DNA of 27,841 nucleotides from a virus. A program made the translations under genes and the position numbers. The notes below the pieces were generated by a model, which did not search any database, was not told where the DNA came from, and was given only the letters and a program-made list of their open reading frames with translations. Shown here one piece after another: positions 6,303-15,100 of this stretch. The stretch covers positions 1-27,841 of IMG/VR virus record IMGVR_UViG_3300009550_000053; one strand, 5' to 3'. Numbering within the stretch: the stretch's first letter is position 1; each line of letters starts with the position of its first letter.

Positions 6303-7793
6303 TTAGTATGTACCACCATCTATAACATTAGAAAATGCTGGTACTCCACCACTATCAGCTTGTAGTAAACTTCCATTTGCACTTGAAGCAGCGGTGACAT
6401 CTAGTGCATTTGCACCATCACCAAATAATACACCATTATCAGTAAAGGTTGAAACACCTGTACCACCGTGTGCTACGGCTAAATCTGTTGTTAATGTTAA
6501 CGAAGCTGCAGTCATAGCTCCTGTCACATCTAATCCACCAGTAATATCTACATCGTCATCAATTGTGACTGTACCACCAGCTGAGTCAATTGTTAAATTA
6601 CCAGATGATGTATCAATTTCGTTATCACCAGTTTGACCAACTTTAATATTACCTGATGCTAATCCAGTAAATGTACCTTCACCAAATACAACATTACCAG
6701 CTGTACCTGAGAATACTTCAGTATTATTTGTAGCATCTGGAATAAATGTAAATGTATTAGCACTATCGTCAAAACCAAAGAAACCTAGTTTAGCAGCTGA
6801 ACCATTATGGTATCTAAACTCTAAACCTCTATCTTTGTTATCATCTGAGCCTGGATCTGTATCTCCACCTAGTGTAAAGATTGGGTCATCAATTGTGACT
6901 GTTGTTGAGTTAACTGTTGTAGTTGTACCATTTACTGTTAAGTTTCCTGTGACCGCTAGGTTATTACCTATTGTGACATTGTTTGGTAAACCAACTTGTA
7001 GTGTTACGTCAGTACCTGATTTAGAAGCTGTAGTTTCTATCTCATTTGTTGTACCTACAATTTTTAAATCGTCTGAAAGTAATGCAACATCTGCTGTACT
7101 TGAATCACCATCAACTGTAAGGGTTGTAGCAACTGCGGCAGTACCTGCTGCGGTTAATCTACCTTGAGCATCTACTGTAAATGTTGGAATTGCTGTAGTA
7201 GAACCATAAGAACCTGCTGTGACGGCAGTATCATCTAAGTTAACTGTAAGAGTATTACCACTTCCTACAGTTGTTAAAGCTGTTCCACCTGCTATATCTA
7301 ATGTTTCACTATCTAAATCTATAGATAAAGCACCACCTGAATCACCTTGGAAATCTAAATCCTGAGCTGTTATTTGAGCATCAACATATGTTTTAATAGC
7401 GGAGGCTGTTATAAGTTGACTTTGTGCTGGGGAACCAGGCATTGAAGTTTGAATACTTGTGACTTCTTGACCTGAACCACCTGTACTTTCAAGAGCTAAT
7501 GTTCCTATATTTAAAACATCTATATGTTTATTACCATCTACAATAAGTGCACTATTATTAGTTGTGGTACCATGAACATGGTCCAACATGGCAGTAAAAT
7601 ACTTACCACCGATTAAATCAACTGCAGCTGATACTCCACTTGTTTCGGTACCAGTACCTATGTATAACCTATCACCGTTATTTCCTTGAGTCCCTGAAAC
7701 CCATGAGTAAGCTAACTCACCGGTTTTAAGATTAGTAGGTGCACTTGTGGTTGCACCCGTATTTAATATTTTTAATCTTGTTAATTTAGCCAT
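6303..7793 (-). CDS. Tail fibre-like protein (496 aa) with HxH motif
   Basis: The N-terminus (MAKLTRLKILNTGATTSAPT, NLKTGELAYSWVSGTQGNNG, DRLYIGTGTE) is the attachment-type start common to marine fibres. It is followed by GGKYFTAMLDHVHGT with His72-Val-His74. The shaft has the modules TAVTAGSYGSTTAIPTFTVD (189-208) with AQGRLTAAG after it, and NNVTIGNNLAVTGNLTVNGT (271-290), both shared with the 1205-residue fibre. A 'DRGLEFRYHNG' segment (321-331) often marks a beta-helix rung, and the protein ends VIDGGTY. There is no S74 chaperone. The start ATG lies 2 nt after the 71-residue gene; GGAGG occurs upstream but 12 nt away, so coupling is likely. A gap of 82 nt follows, the largest noncoding stretch in the window. 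Confidence 0.85.
   Translation of the reverse strand: MAKLTRLKILNTGATTSAPTNLKTGELAYSWVSGTQGNNGDRLYIGTGTETSGVSAAVDLIGGKYFTAMLDHVHGTTTNNSALIVDGNKHIDVLNIGTLALESTGGSGQEVTSIQTSMPGSPAQSQLITASAIKTYVDAQITAQDLDFQGDSGGALSIDLDSETLDIAGGTALTTVGSGNTLTVNLDDTAVTAGSYGSTTAIPTFTVDAQGRLTAAGTAAVATTLTVDGDSSTADVALLSDDLKIVGTTNEIETTASKSGTDVTLQVGLPNNVTIGNNLAVTGNLTVNGTTTTVNSTTVTIDDPIFTLGGDTDPGSDDNKDRGLEFRYHNGSAAKLGFFGFDDSANTFTFIPDATNNTEVFSGTAGNVVFGEGTFTGLASGNIKVGQTGDNEIDTSSGNLTIDSAGGTVTIDDDVDITGGLDVTGAMTAASLTLTTDLAVAHGGTGVSTFTDNGVLFGDGANALDVTAASSANGSLLQADSGGVPAFSNVIDGGTY
7143..7238 (-). repeat. Shared FTVDAQGRLTAA module, copy in the 496-aa fibre
   Basis: DDTAVTAGSYGS, then P-T-FTVDAQGRLTAAG. The partner is at about 9272-9366 in the 1205-residue fibre (DDTAVTASSYGS, PSFTVDAQGRLTAAS). 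The DNA is also clearly similar. Confidence 0.8.
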
Positions 7794-7795
7794 TT

Positions 7796-8011
7796 TTAAT
7801 ATGTGCCTCCATTAAATGTGGTATTTGAATTCTCTATTGTTGTTTTTAAATCAAATTTAGTTGTAGTACCATTGTATATTAACATTGCTCCATCAGCATT
7901 TGCAGAAGCATTAATATCAGATAAGTCTGTTAAAGCCAAATTACCAACCTTTATGGTTTGGGCAACAATCTTACTTGGATTCTTTCTAAGTTTTGCTTTT
8001 ATATTTGCCAT
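7796..8011 (-). CDS. Small protein ending in GGTY, fibre-associated
   Basis: This gene of 71 residues fits tightly between its neighbours (3 nt after one, 2 nt before the next). The N-terminus (MANIKAKLRKNP) is basic and resembles the start of the 1199-residue fibre (MARNTNIKLRRS), a type used for virion attachment in marine fibres. Then follow VGNLALTDLSDINASANADG and AMLIYNGTTTKFDLKTTIEN. It ends in NGGTY, the same C-terminus as the 496-residue fibre encoded next (DGGTY). No Shine-Dalgarno sequence is obvious. I infer a small adaptor or base protein for the fibre, possibly the stripped-down form of a longer fibre that kept only its two ends. The function is unknown. Confidence 0.7.
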   Translation of the reverse strand: MANIKAKLRKNPSKIVAQTIKVGNLALTDLSDINASANADGAMLIYNGTTTKFDLKTTIENSNTTFNGGTY

Positions 8012-8014
8012 TTA

Positions 8015-8350
8015 CTATATCTTCGTTACGCCTGGCATTATCTCCACTTGTCCTTCAAGAACTCTTGTTTTAACATTCGCTGCACTTTTAATTTCTACAT
8101 CATATACATATCTACCTGGTTTCATTGCATCGGATTGAACCGCTGATAATGAAAAGGTAATAATACCTGTTGTAGCATTACTAACTGCGCAAGTTAAATT
8201 TACAGCAGTACTAGAGTAATAACTTCTTCTTACCTGTCCCTGAACTGTAAATCCAGTTAAGTTTAAAGCATCTCCATCTGCATCAGTCACATCGACTGAA
8301 GCTGTAAAATCAGTTCCCTGATCGACTGTTATATTAGAGTAAACCGCCAT
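8015..8350 (-). CDS. Small Ig-like/BppU-like virion protein
   Basis: This protein of 111 residues is predicted to be a single beta-sandwich. It starts MAVYSNITVDQGTDFTASVD, followed by VTDADGDALNLTGFTVQGQV and RRSYYSS, and later has DAMKPGRYVYDVEIKS with ARVLEG-like strands near the end. The pattern (a polar 'D-x-G-x-x-x-N-L-T-G' turn, a later 'MKPGRYVYDV' strand) is one I associate with small structural proteins of marine phages and with the N-terminal domain of lactococcal BppU. It is probably a capsid, neck or fibre-base decoration, but this is not proven. The gene has its own late promoter box 17 nt upstream and AAGGA five nt before the ATG. It is followed after 3 nt by the 71-residue gene, so this promoter may drive the whole remaining fibre group down to at least the 496-residue gene. 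Confidence 0.78.
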   Translation of the reverse strand: MAVYSNITVDQGTDFTASVDVTDADGDALNLTGFTVQGQVRRSYYSSTAVNLTCAVSNATTGIITFSLSAVQSDAMKPGRYVYDVEIKSAANVKTRVLEGQVEIMPGVTKI

Positions 8351-8362
8351 TTATTCCTTTAC

Positions 8363-11300
8363 CTATTTATTTATACTTTTTAGTTCTTCTATTTCGGCTG
8401 AAAGTTCCTTAATAGATTCTACTAAAAGCCCTATTATTTTTTCGTATCTAACACCAAGTGTACCATCTTCTTTTTCATGTACAACTTCTGGAAGTACTTT
8501 TTCTACATCCTGTGCTATAATACCAGTATCTCTTTTTCTTATATACTCTTTACGTTCTTCTGTAAGATATTCATCTTTCCAATCAAAGGTCACACCTTTA
8601 ATTAATTTTACTTTATCTAAAGCATTTGGTATTACTTTAATATTTTCTTTTAATGTTTCATCAGATGAATAGAAAGCAATAACATCGCCAACTGCTCTTA
8701 AATCATGAGAAGTTGTTGTACCAATTGTATATGTTCCTGGGAAAGTTGAAGCCATAGCAACTGAACCAGTACCTGTGATTGTAGTAAAACTCATACCTGT
8801 ACCGGCAGCTACTGATGTGACTCCTGATGAGTTTACTGCTCCAATATCACTTCTTATAAGACTAGCTGATCTATTCAAATGCCCATCACTTCTTATTGCA
8901 GGTGTACCTGTATCAGGGGCATCATTATCGATTGTGATTACGTTACCAGAAATTTCAGTACTAATACTTGCACCACCCCTAATATCTACTGGACCAACAG
9001 CATTATTACCACTAAAGTTTGTTGCAGTACCAGTGTCAGCTGTTAAATTTGTTATTGTATTTGTGTCAGTATTTGTAGATGTATTTTTAATGGTAATAGT
9101 ATCACCTGAGTGTGTGACATCTATTCCAGTATCCCCAGCAAAAGATACTAAATCTCCACTTGTGACTGATTCATTTCCTGCTGTATCTGTTGTAAATGAC
9201 CAACTGCTATAATTATCTGCAGATGCAGAACCACTATAACCTAGTGAAGATAATGAAATCGCAGTATTATTAGAAGCTGCAGTTAATCTACCCTGTGCAT
9301 CAACCGTAAATGATGGAACAACAAATTGAGAACCATAACTACTTGCAGTGACTGCAGTATCATCAAGTGTAGTTGTAATATCATTGCCACTTCTTGATGT
9401 GGTTAATCCTGTACCACCCTTAAATTGTACAGTTTCAGTTGATGTGATGTTTTCAGAAGCTCCACTATCAGCATCAATTTTCCAATGTTGATAATTATCT
9501 AAACTTCCAACTGCAACAGAGTTGATATTTGTTATATGGCCATGAGTATCAAGAGTAATATCTTGTACAAATGTATTACCAATATTATTTACAGACCCTT
9601 GGCTTGATGTATCACTATGATTGATTGTGAGAGTATCTCCACTTACTGATGTATCAATAAAGGTTCCACCAGAAATTGTAAGTGTATCATTATTATTATC
9701 AGCTACAGCAGTTCCAGAATCAGATGCTACATTCTTAAATATATTTTGGCCTGAACCTAAATCACTAACTGAATATGTGACTGTATGAGTTGTACCTGAT
9801 TTTCCAGTTGTTAAGTTAAGACCTGCACCAGCTACAAAATTTAAATTATCATTTGCCTCAAAGTCATTGGTTTCGATTTTAGGACTACCCAATGTTGCTG
9901 ATGATAATATTAATGAACCATCTGCTTCCCATCTATCAGTTGCAAAGTTATATACAATAGAGTGAGAACCTGTGACATTAGAAGCTGCACCACTATGTGT
10001 GCCTACACCTGTAAAACTTCTTGTTTCAAATCCAAATCCACCTGTTGTTGGCTCAGTACTTGAAGTGCCTGTTAATATAAGAGTATCATCTACTTCTAAT
10101 GTGGCTGTGTTAATTGTTGTTTGAGTACCATTAACATCTAAATTACCAGTGATTGTTAAATTACCACCAACAGTCACGTTATTTGGTAAACCTACTGTGA
10201 CTGTACCAGCTGATTCTGAAACTTCAACTTCTCCACTTGTACCTTGGAAAGTAATTGTTGAACCCAGAGCTCTAGCTGTACTATTTGAACCATCACTAAC
10301 TGTAATTGATGAATTAGCTAATTTAGCATTTGCGATTGAACCTGCTAATTTATCATTCGATATAGAACCAGCTAACATACTATTTTCTACCGACCCTGCG
10401 GCTATAGTTGCTGTGAGTGTTGCATTTCCTAAGTTAGTTAATGTTGCATTACCAGTTAAATCACCAGCTAAAGTAATTACTGGATCAGCTGATAAAGCTA
10501 AATCAAAATGTTCATCACTAGCATCCCATGTTGCAGTTAATCCTGTGGCTGAACCAATTAATTCTTTTGCATTATAGAATGTGACAATATCAGCAACTTG
10601 TGAATTACCACTATCATCTAATCCTTTTACTTGGAAAGCTCTTGCTTCTTTATTACCACTTACCTGTGTTTCATTAAATCTAATTTCTACATCTGATGCA
10701 CCAGATATATGGTCACTTCTTTCAAAAGATAATCCTCTTATACTAGTGTTAGGTGTAAGTTTAAGGAAAGCAGTATCAAAACCAAGTTCTGAACCTGTGC
10801 CACCACCAACTAATAGAGAACCAGCTCTTAAGTCAAGAGTTGTGCCACTTCCAAAGGTCATTGTTTTACCATTAGTTCCAAAGGTTAAATTGGTGTTTAA
10901 TGTTTGAGCTGAAGATGAAACTAATTTTACACTTGCATCTGCATTGGCATCAACTTCATTTATTGCTAATACTAAATCGCCTTTTGCTGTGGTTGTTAAA
11001 TTTGCTTTTGTTCCTAAATGGTCTTGTAATTCTGTAATACCACCAACTACTGTAGTAGCACTATAACCTGATTCATCATCTATTGATGCAACATTACCAA
11101 TCTCAGCATCTAATTCATTTATACCTGCAACTAAATCATTTGCTGTGGTTGTTAATCCGGCTGCTACTAAATTATTACTTGTGCCTCTTACACCAAGTTC
11201 TAATTCGTTTATTGATGCAACTATATCTGCACTTGTATTTGTATTTAATGATGTGATATCACCAACATCATCTTGTACTTCGTTAATTGCATCTACTAAT

Positions 11301-11980
11301 GAATGAGATACAACCTTAATAACATCTCCACTTGAAGCTGCATTATTTAATTGAATAATTCTACCGTATGTAGTATCAATTGAAGTTTTACCAGTGTGTT
11401 GAGCTGATGTAATCGTATTTGTACTAACACCATTTCCACTTGTTCCTGGGTGAACTCTTAAAGCAGCATTTGTATTATAAGTACCTGAATCTGTTTTTAA
11501 TCTTATACCATCAGCCACTGATGAAGATAATATTTTACCTCTAAACGTGACGGCGGCTGCAGTTAAATCTGTTTGAGCACTAGCTGCTTGATATACTTCA
11601 CAATTTTCTACAAATTGAGTTAAGGTAGGTGAACCAGTTAAAGCAATATTTGATTTATAATTTGGTGCTCTAAATGTATTTGTTCCAGATAATGCTTGAG
11701 TAAGTTCAGTACTTCCACTATATACTCTTACTCTTCCAACTGGAAGTGATTCAGAATGTGATATATTATCTAAAGTTTCTTCAGATTTATATTCATATCT
11801 CATTGAACCACTTTCAAATAATGTTTGAGAAGCAGCAGCTGTAAATGTTTTTGTTTTATCTAATATTCTAGAATCGATTAATTTATTATCACCAACATCA
11901 AAAGAGATATCATTACTCTTTTGTCTAAACTCTTCAAGAGTATTATTCTTTAAAATTCGTGTTTCGTCGTTTTGTGCCAT
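8363..11980 (-). CDS. Long tail fibre with C-terminal S74 intramolecular chaperone
   Basis: This fibre protein has 1205 residues. The first 350 residues contain repeated helical segments such as VDAINEVQDDVGDITSLN, ADIVASINELELGV and NDLVAGINELDAEIGNVAS, a common fibre-shaft repeat. The middle is low-complexity Gly/Ser/Thr/Asn beta repeats, including the modules NNVTVGGNLTITGNLDVNGT and SFTVDAQGRLTAA that recur in the next fibre genes. The C-terminus is a clear Peptidase_S74 chaperone: SSDETLKENI with the Ser-Lys dyad at 1106 and 1111 spaced as in endosialidase chaperones, GIIAQDVEKVLPEVV, then a terminal coiled coil. In that family the chaperone drives trimerisation and cuts itself off. The ATG has little Shine-Dalgarno sequence (GAG), and the gene lies 2 nt after the small coiled-coil gene. 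Confidence 0.9.
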   Translation of the reverse strand: MAQNDETRILKNNTLEEFRQKSNDISFDVGDNKLIDSRILDKTKTFTAAASQTLFESGSMRYEYKSEETLDNISHSESLPVGRVRVYSGSTELTQALSGTNTFRAPNYKSNIALTGSPTLTQFVENCEVYQAASAQTDLTAAAVTFRGKILSSSVADGIRLKTDSGTYNTNAALRVHPGTSGNGVSTNTITSAQHTGKTSIDTTYGRIIQLNNAASSGDVIKVVSHSLVDAINEVQDDVGDITSLNTNTSADIVASINELELGVRGTSNNLVAAGLTTTANDLVAGINELDAEIGNVASIDDESGYSATTVVGGITELQDHLGTKANLTTTAKGDLVLAINEVDANADASVKLVSSSAQTLNTNLTFGTNGKTMTFGSGTTLDLRAGSLLVGGGTGSELGFDTAFLKLTPNTSIRGLSFERSDHISGASDVEIRFNETQVSGNKEARAFQVKGLDDSGNSQVADIVTFYNAKELIGSATGLTATWDASDEHFDLALSADPVITLAGDLTGNATLTNLGNATLTATIAAGSVENSMLAGSISNDKLAGSIANAKLANSSITVSDGSNSTARALGSTITFQGTSGEVEVSESAGTVTVGLPNNVTVGGNLTITGNLDVNGTQTTINTATLEVDDTLILTGTSSTEPTTGGFGFETRSFTGVGTHSGAASNVTGSHSIVYNFATDRWEADGSLILSSATLGSPKIETNDFEANDNLNFVAGAGLNLTTGKSGTTHTVTYSVSDLGSGQNIFKNVASDSGTAVADNNNDTLTISGGTFIDTSVSGDTLTINHSDTSSQGSVNNIGNTFVQDITLDTHGHITNINSVAVGSLDNYQHWKIDADSGASENITSTETVQFKGGTGLTTSRSGNDITTTLDDTAVTASSYGSQFVVPSFTVDAQGRLTAASNNTAISLSSLGYSGSASADNYSSWSFTTDTAGNESVTSGDLVSFAGDTGIDVTHSGDTITIKNTSTNTDTNTITNLTADTGTATNFSGNNAVGPVDIRGGASISTEISGNVITIDNDAPDTGTPAIRSDGHLNRSASLIRSDIGAVNSSGVTSVAAGTGMSFTTITGTGSVAMASTFPGTYTIGTTTSHDLRAVGDVIAFYSSDETLKENIKVIPNALDKVKLIKGVTFDWKDEYLTEERKEYIRKRDTGIIAQDVEKVLPEVVHEKEDGTLGVRYEKIIGLLVESIKELSAEIEELKSINK
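8368..8375 (-). promoter_or_regulatory. T4-type late promoter box upstream of the 111-aa gene
   Basis: Exact TATAAATA on the minus strand, overlapping the last codons of the 1205-residue fibre. T4 spacing predicts a start at G8362 and a 12-nt leader (GTAAAGGAATAA) that is almost only the ribosome binding site. Confidence 0.62.
8377..8395. repeat. 19-bp direct repeat, copy 1 (end of 1205-aa fibre)
   Basis: TTTTTAGTTCTTCTATTTC, identical to 12009-12027. On the minus strand it encodes EIEELK in the same frame in both genes. Confidence 0.75.
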
Positions 11981-11982
11981 AT

Positions 11983-12180
11983 TTATTTACTCAACTTTTT
12001 AACTAATTTTTTTAGTTCTTCTATTTCTGCTTTCATAGTTTGCATATCATTATCTCTTTCTTGATTTGCTGCCATTCTGGCTCTACGTCCTGCAAAAGCA
12101 TCTGCATTAGTATTTATAACTGCTCCACTGACCATATCTTTTTCTAAATCTGGTTTATCCACTACTTTTGCTCTTGCCAT
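11983..12180 (-). CDS. Small coiled-coil protein of unknown function
   Basis: This gene of 65 residues has a good ribosome binding site (AGGAGAT five nt before the ATG) that overlaps the stop of the preceding gene, and its own stop is 2 nt before the next ATG, so it is real and part of the operon. The N-terminal half is polar and probably disordered, with an Arg-rich segment (GRRARMAANQERD). The C-terminal half (MQTMKAEIEELKKLVKKLSK) is a short heptad-type coiled coil. Its KAEIEELK stretch matches the SAEIEELK end of the large fibre encoded next, and the DNA is identical over 19 bp. It might be a trimeric chaperone or adaptor for the fibre, or a remnant of an earlier fibre C-terminus; both are inference. 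The gene also contains an exact TATAAATA box. Confidence 0.75.
   Translation of the reverse strand: MARAKVVDKPDLEKDMVSGAVINTNADAFAGRRARMAANQERDNDMQTMKAEIEELKKLVKKLSK
12009..12027. repeat. 19-bp direct repeat, copy 2 (end of 65-aa gene)
   Basis: Same 19 bases as 8377-8395 and in the same reading frame. The two copies bracket the whole 1205-residue fibre gene. Confidence 0.75.
12111..12118 (-). promoter_or_regulatory. Possible late promoter box inside the 65-aa gene
   Basis: Exact TATAAATA on the minus strand, within codons for Val-Ile-Asn-Thr. It would give a leader of about 125 nt for the 1205-residue fibre gene, which has no other candidate promoter and a weak ribosome binding site. Confidence 0.35.
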
Positions 12181-12188
12181 TTTATCTC

Positions 12189-15100
12189 CTATGTACTACA
12201 AATTGCTCTAAAGTCTTTTATTTCAGGAACTTTAGAAGAACTAGTTGACCTTAATACTAATTTAAATTGTATCTGTGCAAATGAACCTGTTGGGTCTATT
12301 TGATATCTTGCTTCTCTAAATCTTTCTCCAGATGGTATAGGAGTATCAGGAGTTGCTTGAATAAATGCAACAGTATTAATATCAACATCACCACCAGCAA
12401 CTGTTCTAAAATATACATCTACATCACAAGCACTTGGTTTTTTAATATTAACAAATATATCTGCTACATCTGCTGGTTCATCTAATGAAACAACCTTTGT
12501 AAAATATTTACTTATGTTTGGTCCATTTTGAGCAACAGCTTCTGAACCTGATTGTGAATTCACTCTATTTTGTATACCATATATTGAAGCTCTATTCATA
12601 TCAATAATTGGTGTAAGTGCTGAATCAGTAGATTCTAATTCAATTCTTAATTCAACTGATTTTCTGTTTGACATATTAGCTGTTTCATTTCTATCTGAAA
12701 ATACAGCTCTTGGTAAAGCAAATTGAAAATTTCTATTTGGAAGTAATTCTATTTCACTACCATCTTGGCTAAATACATTTGCTTCATTACCATCTGCAGA
12801 TTTTGCTTTATGGAATTTAGCAAATACTTTTATATTAGTTCCTGGTACTTGTATGTTCTGTATATAAGGATGTAATACATCCATAATAGCATTTTGTGTA
12901 CAAAGTATTCCACTACCTCCACCAAATCCGGTGGCATTTGCATTTGTACCGCCTGAATTTGCTATAGTAAATGTATCATGCGTAAATGAAGTAATTGTAT
13001 GTGTACCTAATATTTGTGCCTTTGGAATATTGTTTACTGTTGATGGCATTGTTACGCCTGAAGCTTCAGAAATAATAACACTATTTGATGTATCATACAT
13101 TCCATGGTTCTTCGCATTAACTGTAAATGCAGGTGAACCACTAGTAGTTGATATAGAATCAACTTTTAATTTCTTAGCTGGTAGCACATCGTTTACTAAT
13201 GTGATTTCACCTTTCTTAGTAATATCAAAATCACATCTATTCAATCTAAATTTTAAATCTTTACTTTGCTCTGGTGTCCATGTTGAAGCATTTTGAGATG
13301 TAAAGAATACACCATTATATGGTTGTTTTGTAATTCTCTTAGTTGTATCTGTTAAATCATTACCACCCATTTGAGCTATATAAGCTTCATAGCTATCACA
13401 AGCTGAAGTTAGTACTATTGCATATTCAACACTTGGTTGTAAATATACTGGGAATGGAAAACTAAATTTAGTTGCTGCATCTGCATTACCTACACCATTA
13501 TTTGCTGATTGGTCAGATGCAATTGATACATCACCTGGATATAGAATACAATCTGCTCCAGGAACTATGTTTTGAGTTGGTATACCATTTCTTGTAGTAC
13601 GTATTGTTAACCTAACTGGTATTGCTGTATCTTTTGACCTAAAGAAACATTCAACGGAAGAACAAAAGTATCCACCTTTTCTATCAATAAGAATGGTTTG
13701 TGCTAATGGGTCTTCCCATTCAGTTGTTTCTTCTACTACAGTTTCTGTAAGTACTCGAGTATTTTTTAATTCTGATGTGACTAATTTTGGTACCTTAGTT
13801 GATACAACAGTTTCTTGTAATATTTCTAACATACCAACTGCATGATACTCAGCTTCACAAGAAGATGTTTCTACATGTTTTCTATTTTGACTATCATCGG
13901 ATAATCTAAATATCTTTGTACCTGTAGCAAATTTTAATGCATCGTTTCTTGGTATTAAGAATGAACCTGTTAATACACCACTTGCATTTGTAGTTAGTGT
14001 TTCTCCAGCACCATCAGGGTGTTGTGTTTTACCTTCATGAGTATCAACACTTCCTTGGTCTGAGAATTCAAAGAATCCATCTCCACTTCCATCAGTTGTA
14101 AATGTTTCTAGTCTTGTAAAGTTTGAAATATCTGAGCCATCAAAGAATGCATACATTCTAGTATTTGGTTTAAGTAATTGTGCTTTAAAGTTAACAACCC
14201 TTGACCTCATAAATGGTATAATATTTATTTGTACAACTTTTACGCCATCACTTCTTGTGACTGTATCAAATCCTAACTCTGTTAATAATCCTGTTTGTGA
14301 TTGATTAGTTGATGTAGTAGTAGTTGTTTCTGTTGTTATACCTTGATTTCCACGATCGTCTTCTACTCCATAAGTGACTCTTGATGTTTCTACTCCAACC
14401 CAATCTGTTTCCCACTCATTCCAAATTGTTCCTAATATACCTTCATCTTCAACCATTTGTTTAAATTGGTCATAAGCTTCTGTATCATCAATAAAAATTG
14501 TTGGAGCTGTATCAACATCTTTCCATTCATCTGAATCAGGTGATAGTTCAAGAGCACCAGTCCATGAGAATATATTATATGGATTAACATTAATAAAGAA
14601 TGATGAGAAAGGTTGATTTATTTCTGCAACTTCAGTTATTTGATTAGTTCCACCACTTCCATCTAAGTGAACTAATGAAGTACTCTTCTTAGCTAATTTA
14701 TGAGTTGAACTATTTGATGCGGAATCACTAGCTTTTCTAACTAAATTAATATTTCTATTAATAGATTGAGGTCTTAATATGCCTCTACTTCTATCCATGG
14801 CTACTGAGTATTCTGGGTTAGATGTATCAGCTAAACGTGTACCAAAGAAACTATCTACAATAAATCCATTCTTTAATCTTTCATCTCCTGATGAATCTCT
14901 AACTTGTATAGATGCTGCGTTTTGTTCTAGTAAAGATAAGGATGTAAAATACTCCATAGTTTTTACTCTTTTATCTAATTTACCGATATCTCTCATTGTA
15001 TATCTTTTATTATCAACAAGAGTAAGATGTACATCGTCATCAACATTAAAAACGTATGGGTCTAATAATACTTCAAATATTGACATACATTTATCTGGTG

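Larger units (their letters stand above)
8363..8665 (-). other. Peptidase_S74 chaperone domain of the 1205-aa fibre
   Basis: The domain starts at Ser1106 (TCT, 8663-8665) with Lys1111 five residues later, then IIAQDVEKVLPEVV and a coiled-coil end. The released part would be about 100 residues, shorter than the chaperone of the 671-residue fibre, which has an extra acidic loop. Confidence 0.88.
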
